Shown: piece after piece, positions 26,845 to 36,946 of the stretch
Numbering within the stretch: the first letter of the stretch is position 1
Layout: the number at the start of each line of letters is the position of its first letter
NCBI GenBank assembly: GCA_963710275.1
Contig: CAVPZS010000002.1
Location: 682,001-746,000 of the forward strand
From: Rhodoblastus sp963710275
GTDB lineage: Bacteria > Pseudomonadota > Alphaproteobacteria > Rhizobiales > Beijerinckiaceae
Length of the DNA stretch: 64,000 nt
Direction of reading: 5' to 3'
Translations under genes and position numbers: made by a program
The notes under the pieces: generated by a model
What the model was told of the DNA's origin: nothing
Seen by the model: only the letters and a program-made list of their open reading frames with translations
The model's database searches: none

Positions 26845-28041
26845 TCACAGGCCGAGGATCATCTTGGCGATGATGTTCTTCTGGATTTCGTTGGAGCCGC
26901 CGTAGATCGACAGTTTCCGGCGATTGAAATATTGCGGAGCCAGCACGCTGGCGTAATCGGGGCCGACCGGTTCGGCGTTGGAGCCGAAATCGAATGTTTC
27001 CGGCAGGAAAGGCAGGGCGTAGGGCCCAACGGCGCGGCGCAGCAGGTCGGTGATCGCCTGCCTTATTTCGGTGCCGCGAATTTTCAGGATCGAGCTTTCG
27101 GCGCCCGGCGCGCCGCCGCCCTGCGCCGCCGCCACCACGCGAAGATTGGTGATCTCGAGCGCCATCAGGTCGATCTCGACTTCGGCGATGCGGCGCTTGA
27201 AACTCGGGTCCTCGATCAGCGGCCTGCCATTGCTGATCTGTTTCGCCGCGATCGCCTTGAGATGGCTCAGCGCCTGCTTGGCGACGCCCACCTGAGCGAT
27301 CCCCGTGCGCTCGTAGGTCAGGAGATATTTGGCGCAGGTCCAGCCCTTGTTCTCCGCGCCGACGAGGTTCTTCGCGGGCACGCGGACGTCGTCGAAAAAG
27401 ACTTCGTTGACCTCGTGTTCGCCGTCGAGAAGGATGATCGGACGCACCGTGACACCAGGCGACTTCATGTCGATCAGCAGGAAGGAAATGCCCTCCTGCT
27501 GCTTGGCGGCGGGATCGGTGCGGACCAGGCAGAAGATCATGTTGGCGTATTGGCCGAGCGTCGTCCACGTCTTCTGGCCGTTGACGACGTAGAAATCGCC
27601 GTCACGCACGGCGCGGGTCTTCAGCGAGGCGAGGTCGGACCCCGCGCCCGGCTCCGAATAGCCCTGGCACCACCAGTCGCTGCCGTCGAGAATGCGCGGC
27701 AGGTAATAAGCCTTCTGTTCTTCCGTGCCGAACTTGATGAGCACCGGCGCCACCATGCCGACGCCGAAGGGAAGGACCGTCGGCGCGCCGGCCGTCGCGC
27801 ATTCCTCTTCGAAGATATGGCGCTGGATCGGATTCCAGCCCGTGCCGCCATATTGCTTCGGCCAATGCTGCGCCAGCCAGCCGCGCGCATTGAGCGCCGC
27901 CTGCCAGAATTCATAATCCTCGCGCTTCAGGCGCTTGCCTTCGAGCGTCTTGGCGGCCAGTTCCGCCGGAAGCTTTTCCTTGAGGAATTGTTGAACTTCG
28001 GCGCGAAAGGCGTGGTCTTCGGGTGTGTAATTCAGGTCCAT
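26845..28041 (-). CDS. Acyl-CoA dehydrogenase, pimeloyl-CoA dehydrogenase large-subunit type
   Basis: A 398-residue FAD enzyme, PimC-like. EPGAGSDLASLKTRA (substrate loop), NGQKTWTT and the C-terminal helix IYGGSNEIQKNIIAKMILGL are clear. It starts 12 bases after the multifunctional FadJ-like gene and precedes the small subunit. The pair is expected to form a heteromeric dehydrogenase that introduces the 2,3-double bond. Confidence 0.87.
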   Translation of the reverse strand: MDLNYTPEDHAFRAEVQQFLKEKLPAELAAKTLEGKRLKREDYEFWQAALNARGWLAQHWPKQYGGTGWNPIQRHIFEEECATAGAPTVLPFGVGMVAPVLIKFGTEEQKAYYLPRILDGSDWWCQGYSEPGAGSDLASLKTRAVRDGDFYVVNGQKTWTTLGQYANMIFCLVRTDPAAKQQEGISFLLIDMKSPGVTVRPIILLDGEHEVNEVFFDDVRVPAKNLVGAENKGWTCAKYLLTYERTGIAQVGVAKQALSHLKAIAAKQISNGRPLIEDPSFKRRIAEVEIDLMALEITNLRVVAAAQGGGAPGAESSILKIRGTEIRQAITDLLRRAVGPYALPFLPETFDFGSNAEPVGPDYASVLAPQYFNRRKLSIYGGSNEIQKNIIAKMILGL

Positions 28042-28053
28042 GGCGCGGCAATC

Positions 28054-30150
28054 CTAGTGATCGCGGAAAGATTTGCCTTCGGCGGCGAGCTTTCCCAGCA
28101 ACGGCGACAAATCCCACTGCGTGCCGCCGACGTTTTGATGGTAGCGTCGGACGCCCTCGCAGATCGTCTTCAGCCCGACCTGCTCGGCCCAGAACATCGG
28201 GCCGCCACGCCAGGACGGGAAGCCATAGCCGTAGATCCAGACGACATCGATATCCAGCGCCCGCGCGGCGACGCCTTCCTCAAGAATCTTCGCGCCCTCA
28301 TTGACCATCACATAGAGGCAACGCTCCAGTATTTCCTGGTCGGAGATTTCGCGGGGCGTGATGTTCTTCTCGGCGCGATACGTGGCGATCAGCGCCTCAA
28401 CTTCCGGGTCAGGCAGCGGAACGCGGCTGCCGGGCTCGTAGCGATAAATGCCGGCGCTGGTCTTCTGGCCGTAGCGGCCCTGTTCGGCCAGCCGGTCAAT
28501 CCAGTTGGGCTCCTGCGCATCGGGATCCCCGGCCTTGCGTCGCTCCTCGCGGATGCGCCAGCCAACGTCTATGCCGGCGAGATCGCCCATGGCGAACTGG
28601 CCCATCGGAAAGCCGAAATCGGTCAGGACCTTGTCGACCTGCTGCGGGCTCGCGCCTTCATCGACCAGTGAAATCGCCTCCCGGCCGCGCTGGTGCAGGA
28701 TGCGGTTGCCGACGAAACCGTAGCAGACGCCGACCAGCACGCCGACCTTGCCGATACGCGGGGCCAGCGCCATGACGGTGGCGACCACGTCGTCCGCCGT
28801 CTTTTTGCCGCGCACGTTTTCCAGAAGCTTCATCACATTGGCGGGACTGAAGAAATGCATCCCCACCACGTCCTGAGGACGGTTGGTGGCCCTCGCGATT
28901 TCATCGATGTCGAGGGTCGAAGTGTTGGTGGCGAGGATCGCACCCGCTCGGCAGACGCGGTCGAGCGCGGCGAAAATCTCCTTTTTCACCGCCATGGCCT
29001 CGAAGGCGGCTTCGATGACGAGATCGACGTCCTTGAGATCGTCATAGCCAAGGCTCGGGGTGATCAGTCCTATGCGCGTCTCGACCTGCTCGGCGGTCAA
29101 ACGGCCTTTCCTGGCGGTGGCCTCGTAATTGCGACGGATGGCGGCGACGCCGCGATCGAGCGCGTCCTGCTTCGCCTCGACCAGCGTGACGGGGATGCCG
29201 GCATTGGCAAAACACATGGCGATGCCGCCGCCCATCGTGCCGGCGCCGATGATCCCGACCTTGCGGACGTCGCGCGGCTTTACGTCACGCGAGAGGCCCG
29301 GGACTTTTGCGACTTCGCGCTCGGCGAAGAAGGAATGGATCAGGCCCGCACGCTGAGGCGAGTTCATGCAGTCGAAGAAGGCCTGGCGCTCGCGCTGCAT
29401 GCCCTGGTCGAACGGCAGCGTGACCGCCGCCTCCACGGCATCGACGCAGCGCTGCGGCGAAAACAGGTGGCCCGACTTCCTGGCGAGATCGGCGCGATAT
29501 CTGGCGAAAATCGCGGGATCGGCGCCGGCGATCTTTTCCGTGCGCTGGCTCAACGGCCGTACGGGCAGTTTTTCGGCGCGTACGCGCTCGGCGAAGCGCA
29601 GGCCGGCCTCACGAGGACTATCGCCCTCCTCCACGGCGTCGACAATCCCGAGGTCGAACGCCTTCGCCGCCGAAATCGGATCGCCGGCGAGGATGAAATC
29701 GAGCGCCTTTTCGACGCCGACGAGGCGCGGCAACCGCTGGGTGCCGCCCGCGCCCGGCAGCAGGCCGATCTTGACTTCGGGCAGGCCGACCCTGGCCGAG
29801 CGCAGCGCGACGCGGAAATGGCAGCCGAGCGCCAGTTCGAATCCGCCGCCGAGCGCCGAGCCATGCAGCGCGGCGACAATCGGCTTGGGCGCATTCTCGA
29901 AACGGGCGATCACCTCCGGCAGGAAGGGCGGCTGGAACGGCTTGCCGAATTCGCGGATATCGGCCCCTGCAGTAAAGGTCCGGCCGGCGCCAAGCAGAAC
30001 CAGCACGTCAGCCTGCCGGTCGGCAAGCGCCTCCTCGAGCGCCGAGATCAGGCCGTTGCGAACGTCGAGGCCCAGCGCGTTGACCGGCGGCTGGTCGATG
30101 GTGATGACGCCCGTCGCCCCCGTCCGCTCATAAGTGACGACATTGCCCAT
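28054..30150 (-). CDS. Bifunctional enoyl-CoA hydratase / 3-hydroxyacyl-CoA dehydrogenase (PimF/FadB-like)
   Basis: A 698-residue fusion. The crotonase domain covers about 1-190 (AGADIREFG, LHGSALGGGFELALGCH). The NAD-binding 3-hydroxyacyl-CoA dehydrogenase domain covers about 295-475 (GXGXXG in IIGAGTMGGGIAM; catalytic His in MHFFSPANVMKL). Two C-terminal HCDH helical domains follow (FVGNRILHQRG, YGYGFPSWRGGPM). It carries out steps 2 and 3 of beta-oxidation and is the first gene of the 22-30 kb operon. The domain order is that of peroxisomal-type and PimF proteins. No thiolase is found in the window, so the final cleavage must be supplied elsewhere. Confidence 0.9.
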   Translation of the reverse strand: MGNVVTYERTGATGVITIDQPPVNALGLDVRNGLISALEEALADRQADVLVLLGAGRTFTAGADIREFGKPFQPPFLPEVIARFENAPKPIVAALHGSALGGGFELALGCHFRVALRSARVGLPEVKIGLLPGAGGTQRLPRLVGVEKALDFILAGDPISAAKAFDLGIVDAVEEGDSPREAGLRFAERVRAEKLPVRPLSQRTEKIAGADPAIFARYRADLARKSGHLFSPQRCVDAVEAAVTLPFDQGMQRERQAFFDCMNSPQRAGLIHSFFAEREVAKVPGLSRDVKPRDVRKVGIIGAGTMGGGIAMCFANAGIPVTLVEAKQDALDRGVAAIRRNYEATARKGRLTAEQVETRIGLITPSLGYDDLKDVDLVIEAAFEAMAVKKEIFAALDRVCRAGAILATNTSTLDIDEIARATNRPQDVVGMHFFSPANVMKLLENVRGKKTADDVVATVMALAPRIGKVGVLVGVCYGFVGNRILHQRGREAISLVDEGASPQQVDKVLTDFGFPMGQFAMGDLAGIDVGWRIREERRKAGDPDAQEPNWIDRLAEQGRYGQKTSAGIYRYEPGSRVPLPDPEVEALIATYRAEKNITPREISDQEILERCLYVMVNEGAKILEEGVAARALDIDVVWIYGYGFPSWRGGPMFWAEQVGLKTICEGVRRYHQNVGGTQWDLSPLLGKLAAEGKSFRDH

Positions 30151-30272
30151 TCCATTCTCCTCCCAGGGAGCAGCTTGATTTGCCGCTACGTCGTGGATGC
30201 GTTGCGCCGAACGATACCAGATGGCGTTAGGGAATCAAGATTAAGTGAAATTCGATTTCGTTATGCGGAATT

Positions 30273-31112
30273 CTACTGAGTCTCGGAACCGATGGCGGCG
30301 ACCTTGTTCGCCAGCTCGACGAGGCGTGGACCGAGATTGGTTTCCAGCCGCTGCGGCGTCAGGATATAGGAGGGGCCGCCGCAATTGAAGGCCATCAGGG
30401 GTTCGCCGCCATGCGGCAGGCGCAGCGGCGCGGCCACGGAATTCACCTGCGGGTGCCATTCGCCGACGTTCATGTAAAAGCCGCGCGACGAAACTTCCTC
30501 GACTGCGCGGAAAATGCCGTCCTCAATGCGCGGCCAGGCCGCCTCGCCGGCGCGCTGGCGCAACTTCCGCATCAATGCGGCCCGCTCATGCTCGGACAGT
30601 CCCGCCAGATAGGCGCGGCCCATGCTGGAGCGGGCCAGCGAAATGCGCGAGCCGACATTGAGCTGCAGCGAGATCATGCCGGCGCTGCGCGCGCAGGCGA
30701 TGTAGATCATGCTGAATTCGTCGCGGCCGCCCAGCGCCGTCAGCACGCCGTCGCCGGCGTAATCGGCGAGCTCCTGGAGAAAAGGCTGCGCGGTTTCGCG
30801 AATTCTCAGGCCGGCAAGGCAGGCGTAGCCGAGGCCAAGCACGGGCGCGCCCATGCGATATTTGCCGCTATCCTCGAGATGGACAAGATAGCCGAGCTTG
30901 CTCAGCGTATAGGTCAGGCGCGAGACGGTCGCCTTGGGCAGGCCGCTGCGCCGCGCCAGGTCCTGGTTGCCGAGCGCGCCATCGGCGGGCTTGAAGCAAC
31001 GCAGGATTTCAAGCCCGCGGTGGAGCGCGACGACGAACTGGCGATCACCGGGGACGGGATCGTCGCTGTCGACGCCCTCGCCTTCGCTCGCAGCTGCGCT
31101 CCTTCTCTTCAC
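30273..31112 (-). CDS. IclR-family transcriptional regulator
   Basis: A 279-residue regulator. The winged HTH lies at about 30-90 (LHRGLEILRCFKPADGALGNQDLARRSGLPKATVSRL cannot be quoted whole; core LARRSGLPKATVSRL), and the IclR effector domain at about 105-270 (SMGRAYLAGLSEHERAALM). The start is a GTG at 31112, four bases after the stop of the upstream dehydrogenase, so the two are cotranscribed. It lies 122 bases before the FadB-like gene on the same strand and is the likely local regulator, with an acyl or aromatic effector unknown. Confidence 0.84.
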   Translation of the reverse strand: MKRRSAAASEGEGVDSDDPVPGDRQFVVALHRGLEILRCFKPADGALGNQDLARRSGLPKATVSRLTYTLSKLGYLVHLEDSGKYRMGAPVLGLGYACLAGLRIRETAQPFLQELADYAGDGVLTALGGRDEFSMIYIACARSAGMISLQLNVGSRISLARSSMGRAYLAGLSEHERAALMRKLRQRAGEAAWPRIEDGIFRAVEEVSSRGFYMNVGEWHPQVNSVAAPLRLPHGGEPLMAFNCGGPSYILTPQRLETNLGPRLVELANKVAAIGSETQ

Positions 31113-31116
31113 GGTC

Positions 31117-32268
31117 TCACTCGAGTTCGCGCAGCATGTTGCGCGCGATGATCGTCTGCTGGATCTGCGTCGTGCCTTCGTAGATGCGAAACAGGCGCAC
31201 GTCGCGATAGAAGCGCTCGACGCCATAATCGGCGATATAGCCGGCGCCGCCGAAGATCTGCACCGCGCGATCGGCGACGCGGCCGACCATTTCAGACGCG
31301 AACATCTTGCAGCAGGCGGCCTCGGTCGAGATTTTTTCGCCCTCGTCGCGGCGCCGCGCCGCATCGACAACCATGCAACGGGCGGCATAGGTTTCCGCGC
31401 GGCTGTCGGCCAGCAAAGCCTGGACGAGCTGGAATTCGCCGATCGCCCGGCCGAATTGCTTGCGCTCGGACGCATATTTCAGCGCATCGGCGATCAGCCG
31501 CTCGGCGACGCCGACGCAGACGGCGGAAATGTGGATACGGCCGCGGTCGAGCACTTTCATCGCGGTCTTGAAGCCAAGCCCCTCGCGCCCGCCGATGATG
31601 TTTTCCGCGGGCACGCGGCAATCCTCGAAGATCACGTCGCAGGTATGGGCGCCGCGCTGCCCCATTTTCTTGTCGGGCTTGCCAAAAGACAGGCCGGGCG
31701 TGTCGCGCTCGACAATGAAGGCGGTGACGCCGGCGGCGCCTTTCAAGGTCGGGTCGGTCCGCGCCATGACGGTGAAGATTTGCGCGCGGGGGGCGTTGGT
31801 GATGAAGCGCTTCACGCCGTTGAGGACGTAGAAGGCGCCGTCGCGGCGCGCCGAGGTCTTGAGCGAGGCGGCGTCCGATCCCGCCTCGGGCTCGGTCAAT
31901 GCGAAGGAGCCGATGAACTCGCCGCTGGCGAGCTTCGGCAGCCATCGCGCCTTTTGCTCCGGCGTCCCGTCCAGCACGATCCCCTGCCCGCCGATGCCGT
32001 TATTCGTGCCGACCAGGGAGCGGAAGGCGGGAGAGGTCTTGCAGAATTCGAACAGGACCCTGACCTCTTCCTCCATGGTCAGGCCGAGGCCGCCGAACTC
32101 CTCCGGCAGGCTCATGCCGAACAGGCCCATGTCGCGCATCGCCTGCACGATCTCGTCGGGGATCCGGTCGTCATCAGCGACCTGCGCCTCGATTGGAACC
32201 AGCCTCTCGCTCACGAAACGAGAAATCGTTGCGAGGAACTGCGCGAGCATGGATTCGTCGCGGATCAT
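31117..32268 (-). CDS. Acyl-CoA dehydrogenase
   Basis: A 383-residue FAD enzyme. ALTEPEAGSDAASLKT, the ERKQFGRAIGEFQLVQ helix and QIFGGAGYIADYGVERFYRDVRLFRI are standard for short/medium-chain dehydrogenases, and the C-terminal IYEGTTQIQQTIIARNML follows. ATG 32268 is preferred to 32310, because family similarity starts at about the MIRDESM position. It is followed at once by the IclR gene and is divergent from the UbiA gene. Confidence 0.86.
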   Translation of the reverse strand: MIRDESMLAQFLATISRFVSERLVPIEAQVADDDRIPDEIVQAMRDMGLFGMSLPEEFGGLGLTMEEEVRVLFEFCKTSPAFRSLVGTNNGIGGQGIVLDGTPEQKARWLPKLASGEFIGSFALTEPEAGSDAASLKTSARRDGAFYVLNGVKRFITNAPRAQIFTVMARTDPTLKGAAGVTAFIVERDTPGLSFGKPDKKMGQRGAHTCDVIFEDCRVPAENIIGGREGLGFKTAMKVLDRGRIHISAVCVGVAERLIADALKYASERKQFGRAIGEFQLVQALLADSRAETYAARCMVVDAARRRDEGEKISTEAACCKMFASEMVGRVADRAVQIFGGAGYIADYGVERFYRDVRLFRIYEGTTQIQQTIIARNMLRELE

Positions 32269-32459
32269 GGCGGTTTCCCAGCTTAAAATGACGTCGGAAA
32301 TGGGTAACATGGGGTTGCTATAGCGTCAATCCTGCGGAACCTCTTTCCGCATTGCGGAACATCAGCGCTGCCTCGCGGAAGCTCGGCGCCCATGCACCTT
32401 TCCGTAACGAAGCCAAGTTAACTTGCTTTGGATTGTTTAAGCGCTTTTCGGGAAAGCAA

Positions 32460-33415
32460 ATGTCCCTCCATTCTTCTTCAACCCCGGGAATCGAAATGAT
32501 GCGCCTGGCGCTGCCGACCCGCTTGTGGATCTATCAGGCAGAACGTTTTCCCCTCGCGCGGACCGCGGCGCTGGTCGCGATCTTCAGCTCCGCCAGCGTC
32601 GCTGTTTCCGCCCGGCTCGGCGGCCGCCCCCTGCCCCCGGCCACGGCCTTCATCGTCGCCTTCATCGCCGTCCTGATCCTGTTCTTCCAGATGCGCGCCT
32701 GCGACGAAGTCAAGGACAATGAGGACGACTGCCGGTTCCGTCCCGAACGCCCGGTCCCGCGCGGACTGGTCTCGCTGCGCGAAATCGTCGTCACGGCCGG
32801 CCTGCTGGGCGTCGTGGCGCTGGCGGCGGCGGCCCTGCTGGCTCCCACGGCGCTCGGACTGCTGCTGCTGGCCTGGCTCTGGCTGGCGTTGATGACGAAG
32901 GAGTTTTTCGTCAGCTCCATACTGCGCCGGCTGCCCCTGCTCTACCTCGTCTCGCACATGCTGATCATGCCCTTGATCGACCTGTTCGTGACCGGCTGCG
33001 AATGGGCCCCGCGCGGCGCGCCGCCGCCCGGGGCTCTATGGCTGTTCCTGACTTTGAGTTTCGTCAACGGCTCGGTGCTGGAAATTGGCCGAAAGGTCTG
33101 GGCGCCGGAAAACGAGCGCGAGGGCGTCGAAACCTACAGCGCGCTCTGGGGGCGCCGCGCGCGGCCGCCGTCCTCGCGGGTTGCGTCGGCCTGTCCTTCC
33201 TCCTGCTGTGCGGCGTCGGGGTCGCGGAACAGGCGTTCTGGCCGGTCGCGGCGACGGGGGCGGTCGCGCTCGCCTTCGTCCTCGCGACCCTCCGCCGTTT
33301 CCGCGCGAACCCGGACGCGTCAGGGCAGAAGCGCCTCGACGCCATGGCGGGCCTCTGGGTTTTCGCCTGCTACGCCTCCGCCGGCTTCCTGCCGCTTATT
33401 GGCGAGCGGCTGTGA
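32460..33415 (+). CDS. UbiA-family prenyltransferase, one frameshift
   Basis: A polytopic membrane protein of about 317 residues once one frame change is allowed. The first Asp-rich prenyl-diphosphate motif is residues 82-90 (DEVKDNEDD) followed by RPERPVPRG. The second acidic motif is near EIGRKVWAPENE. UbiA enzymes join a prenyl group to a membrane acceptor. The C-terminal ~85 residues (CVGLSFLLLCGVGVAEQAFW) lie in another frame; the join is in the five-G run near 33148, an obvious indel site. It is the first of six genes whose starts and stops overlap. The substrate is unknown. Confidence 0.78.
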
Positions 33416-35865
33416 GAGCGCCGGGCTTGATCCTCAATGGCGCCGAGGCGCTGGAGGCTGCTGTCGCGGGAGGCAAGGCGGCGGCCCTCGCCCGGCTGGC
33501 TCAGGCCGGATTCCCCGTGCCGCCCTTCTTCGTCCTGACGGGGGCGTTTCTCGGCGACGCGGACGCGCGCCTCGCCGAGGCGCTGGCGCAGCTGGGCCCC
33601 GGCCCCTATGCCGTGCGATCCTCGGGTGTCCAGGAGGACGGCGCCGCCGCCTCCCATGCCGGACAATACCTGACAATGCTGAAGGTCGCGGCGCAGGATG
33701 TGGCCGCCGCGGCAATTCAGGTGCGCGCGTCCGGCGCCGAGGCCAATGTCGAGCTTTATCGCGCCGCGCGCGGCATGGACGATCACGGCGGCGCGCCGTC
33801 GGTCATCGTGCAGGCCATGGTTTCGCCGCGCGTCGCGGGCGTCGCCTTTACGGCCGATCCCCTGACGGGACGCCGCGACCGGATGGTGGTTTCCGCCATC
33901 GCCGGGCTTGGGGACCGTCTCGTCGGCGGCGAAGAAGACGGCGAATCCTACCTGTTCGACCGGAGTTCCGGGCTTGTCATCAAGGCGCCCGAGGCCGATG
34001 CGCTCCTTTCCGGCGGCGACCTTTCGGCGCTTGCCGAACTGGCGGGAAAAGTCGAGGCCGCGGAGGGCCGTCCTCAGGATATCGAATGGGCTTTTGACGG
34101 CCCGAAGCTCTTTCTGCTGCAGGCCCGGCCGATCACCACCGCCTTGCGCGCGGCGGCGATCGCAGACCCCGGCGTGACCGTGTTCGACAATTCCAACATT
34201 GTCGAAAGCTATCCCGGCGTCGTGTCGCCCCTGACCTTCAGCTTCGCCCAATATGCCTATGCGCGGGTCTATGTCGCCTTCGTCCGGCTGCTCGGCGTGC
34301 CGCGAGCCCGGGTCGAAGATCATCGCGCCGTGTTCGAGAACATGCTCGGGCGGATCGAGGGACGAGTTTATTACAAGCTCGACAACTGGTATCGCGCGCT
34401 GGCGTTGCTGCCCGGCTATCGGCTGAATCGTGGCTATATGGAAACCATGATGGGGCTCGACGCGCCTTTGCCGCCGGACGTGCTCGAGGGCGGCGCCTCG
34501 TCCGCGCAGACGTCGATCACCGGGCCCGCCGCGGCTTTCGAATATCTGCGGATAGGCAAGGCGGCGATCGGCCTTGTCGCTGCGGCGCTGCGCCTCCCGG
34601 CGACCCGGCGCGCTTTCGAAGCGCGGCTGAACGCGGCGACCGGCCTTTCCGAATTCTCCCTTGTCGACGCCTTGCCGCCGAGCGGCCTCGCCGCGCTTTA
34701 TCGCCGCCTTGAAGCCGATCTGCTCGACCGCTGGGACGCGCCCCTGGTCAATGACTTCCTGTGCATGATCGCCTTTGGCGCCTCGCGCAGGCTGATGCAG
34801 AAATGGCTCGGACCGGAAGGCGAGAGCCTCCACAACGCCTTCCTGATCGGACAAGGCGACATTATTTCTGCCGAGCCGACGCAGCGTATCCGCCGCATGG
34901 CCGAAATGGCCGCCGGCGATCCCACGCTCGTCGAAAGGCTTTCGCGCGGCGAAGGCGGCGCCCCGCCGGCCCTGGCCGCCGAAATCTCCGCCTATATCGA
35001 AAAATTCGGCGACCGCTGCGCCGAGGAGTTGAAGCTCGAGAGCGCCACCCTCGCCGAGGACCCCGCGCCGCTTTATCGCGCCATCGCCGGGGCGGCCCGG
35101 TCTTCGCGCGGTTCGGCGCCCGAGCGCATCGACGCGGAGGCGCGGATATCAGGGCTCCTCGCCGAAAGACCCTTCCGGCGCTTTGTGGCCTTGGCGATCC
35201 TGCGCGTCGCCCGCAATCGCGTGCGCGACCGCGAGAACCTGCGTTTCGATCGCACCCGCATCTTCGGCCGCGCGCGCCGGGTCTTTTCCGCGCTCGGCGT
35301 TCAATTCCATGCCCTCGGCCTGCTCGATGATCCCCGCGACGTGTTCCTGCTGACGGTCGCCGAGTGTCTCGGCGCGGTCGAAGGTGGCGGGGTCGATCAT
35401 GATCTTCGCGCGCTTGCCGCCCTGCGCAAGGCGGAAATGGAGGCGGCGCGGCGCCTGCCAGATCCGCCGGGCCGCATGATCGTCAGGGGCGCCGCGATCC
35501 TCGCCGACAGCGCCGCGTCGCCTCCTGCGCCTGCGCCGGACGGCGCGATGCGACAGGGCGTCGGCTGCTCCGCCGGCCAGGCCAGGGCGAAGGCGCGGAT
35601 CATCACCGATCCGCGCGGACAAACGCTCGCGCCCGGCGAAATCCTGGTGGCGCGCCATACCGATCCCGGCTGGATCGCGCTGTTCACCAATGCCGCGGCC
35701 ATTGTCGTCGAACGCGGCAGCCTGCTGTCGCATTCGGCCATCGTGGCGCGCGAACTGGGCATCCCCTGCGTGGTCGGCGTCAAGGACGCGACGCGCTGGG
35801 CTGTGGACGGCGACATGCTGCTGGTCGACGGCGGCCTCGGGCGCGTGGAGAAGCTCGATGGCTGA
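33412..35865 (+). CDS. PEP-synthase/rifampin-phosphotransferase-like dikinase
   Basis: An 817-residue protein with the swivelling-domain layout of PEP synthase and rifampin phosphotransferase. The ATP-grasp N-terminus (about 1-240) has GGKAAALARLAQAGFPVPPFFVL, YAVRSSGVQEDG and DIEWAF...LFLLQARPI. A middle region (about 250-690) is unlike PEP synthase. The C-terminal PEP-utilisers domain has His774 in ERGSLLSHSAIVARELGIP. Such proteins move a phosphate from ATP through the His to an alcohol or pyruvate. The divergent middle suggests a special acceptor. GTG 33412 overlaps the UbiA stop as GTGA. Confidence 0.83.
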   Translation: MRAPGLILNGAEALEAAVAGGKAAALARLAQAGFPVPPFFVLTGAFLGDADARLAEALAQLGPGPYAVRSSGVQEDGAAASHAGQYLTMLKVAAQDVAAAAIQVRASGAEANVELYRAARGMDDHGGAPSVIVQAMVSPRVAGVAFTADPLTGRRDRMVVSAIAGLGDRLVGGEEDGESYLFDRSSGLVIKAPEADALLSGGDLSALAELAGKVEAAEGRPQDIEWAFDGPKLFLLQARPITTALRAAAIADPGVTVFDNSNIVESYPGVVSPLTFSFAQYAYARVYVAFVRLLGVPRARVEDHRAVFENMLGRIEGRVYYKLDNWYRALALLPGYRLNRGYMETMMGLDAPLPPDVLEGGASSAQTSITGPAAAFEYLRIGKAAIGLVAAALRLPATRRAFEARLNAATGLSEFSLVDALPPSGLAALYRRLEADLLDRWDAPLVNDFLCMIAFGASRRLMQKWLGPEGESLHNAFLIGQGDIISAEPTQRIRRMAEMAAGDPTLVERLSRGEGGAPPALAAEISAYIEKFGDRCAEELKLESATLAEDPAPLYRAIAGAARSSRGSAPERIDAEARISGLLAERPFRRFVALAILRVARNRVRDRENLRFDRTRIFGRARRVFSALGVQFHALGLLDDPRDVFLLTVAECLGAVEGGGVDHDLRALAALRKAEMEAARRLPDPPGRMIVRGAAILADSAASPPAPAPDGAMRQGVGCSAGQARAKARIITDPRGQTLAPGEILVARHTDPGWIALFTNAAAIVVERGSLLSHSAIVARELGIPCVVGVKDATRWAVDGDMLLVDGGLGRVEKLDG

Positions 35866-36946
35866 CATTGCCGACAAGGCCCGCTTCGACCGCATTCGCT
35901 ATGCGCAAGCCTGGGAGGACGCCGACATTCTCTGCGCGGCGCTCGGGCCGTCCACGGGCAAGAACCTGCTGTCGATCTGCGCGGCCGGAGACAATGCGCT
36001 GGCGCTGCTGACGCTCGACCCGGCGCGGGTGGTTGCGGTTGATCTGTCGCCGGCGCAACTCGCCTGCCTGCGGCTGCGGATCGCGGCGATGCGTCAACTC
36101 GACCACCAGCAATTCCTGGAATTGCTGGGCGCCCGCTCCTCCGCGCGCCGCGCCGCCCTGTTCGACGGCGTCGTCTCGGGTCTCGATCTCGCCGACAAGG
36201 CTTTCTGGAGCGATCTGCGCGATCCCGCGGTTCGCTCGGGCGTCGCCAATGTCGGCAAGTTCGAGCGCTATTTCCGCATCTTCCGCAAATGGTTGCTGCC
36301 GCTCGTCCATTCACGCGCGACCATCGACGCCGTCTTTACCCCGAAGCCGCGCGAGGACCGCGCAATATTCATCGCCGCGCATTGGAGCACCTGGCGCTGG
36401 CGGCTGCTGCTGAACCTGTTCTTCTCCAATCGGGTCATGGGGTTGCTGGGACGCGACCCGGCCTTTTTCGACCAGGTCGATGGCAAACTGCCGGATCACG
36501 TTTCCGCGCGCGTGAGCCATGCCGCCGTCGATCTCGACCCGTCGCAAAATCCGTATATGCGCACGATCCTCACGGGGGCGCCGGGCGAGACCTTGCCGCT
36601 GGCGTGGCGCGCCGAGAATTACGAGACGATACGCGCGAGGCTCGACCGCCTCCAGCCCCTGCAGGGCGATGTCGGCAGCGCCATGAGCGGAGAAAAATTC
36701 GACGGGTTCAACCTGTCCGACATTTTCGAATACATGGACCCGGAGCTTTTCCAGCGCGTCTACGGCGCCTTGCTCGACGGCGCCAACGCCGGCGCGAGAC
36801 TGGTTTACTGGAACATGATGGCGCCGCGATCGCTGCCGCCTCAATTTTTCGCGCGAGCCAAGGCGTTGACGTCGCTGGCGCGGAAACTGGGCGCACAAGA
36901 CAAGGCGTTTTTCTATAGCGCCTTCCACGTGGACGAACGCCTGTGA
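35858..36946 (+). CDS. DUF3419 protein, BtaA-like SAM:lipid aminocarboxypropyltransferase
   Basis: A 362-residue soluble protein. YAQAWEDADILCAAL, the SAM-site-like ICAAGDNALALLTLDPARVVAVD and FDGFNLSDIFEYMD match DUF3419. BtaA of this family transfers the 3-amino-3-carboxypropyl group of SAM to diacylglycerol, the first step of betaine lipid synthesis. No BtaB-type methyltransferase is nearby, so the product need not be a betaine lipid. It overlaps the preceding gene by 8 bases and the next by 4 (GTGA). Confidence 0.8.
   Translation: MADIADKARFDRIRYAQAWEDADILCAALGPSTGKNLLSICAAGDNALALLTLDPARVVAVDLSPAQLACLRLRIAAMRQLDHQQFLELLGARSSARRAALFDGVVSGLDLADKAFWSDLRDPAVRSGVANVGKFERYFRIFRKWLLPLVHSRATIDAVFTPKPREDRAIFIAAHWSTWRWRLLLNLFFSNRVMGLLGRDPAFFDQVDGKLPDHVSARVSHAAVDLDPSQNPYMRTILTGAPGETLPLAWRAENYETIRARLDRLQPLQGDVGSAMSGEKFDGFNLSDIFEYMDPELFQRVYGALLDGANAGARLVYWNMMAPRSLPPQFFARAKALTSLARKLGAQDKAFFYSAFHVDERL

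Noticed and set aside
32460..34097. UbiA protein reading on into a long extra C-terminal domain
   Set aside because: The run-on past 33150 is Arg/Ser-rich and sits opposite the frame of the real UbiA ending and the dikinase. A one-base error in a G-run explains it.
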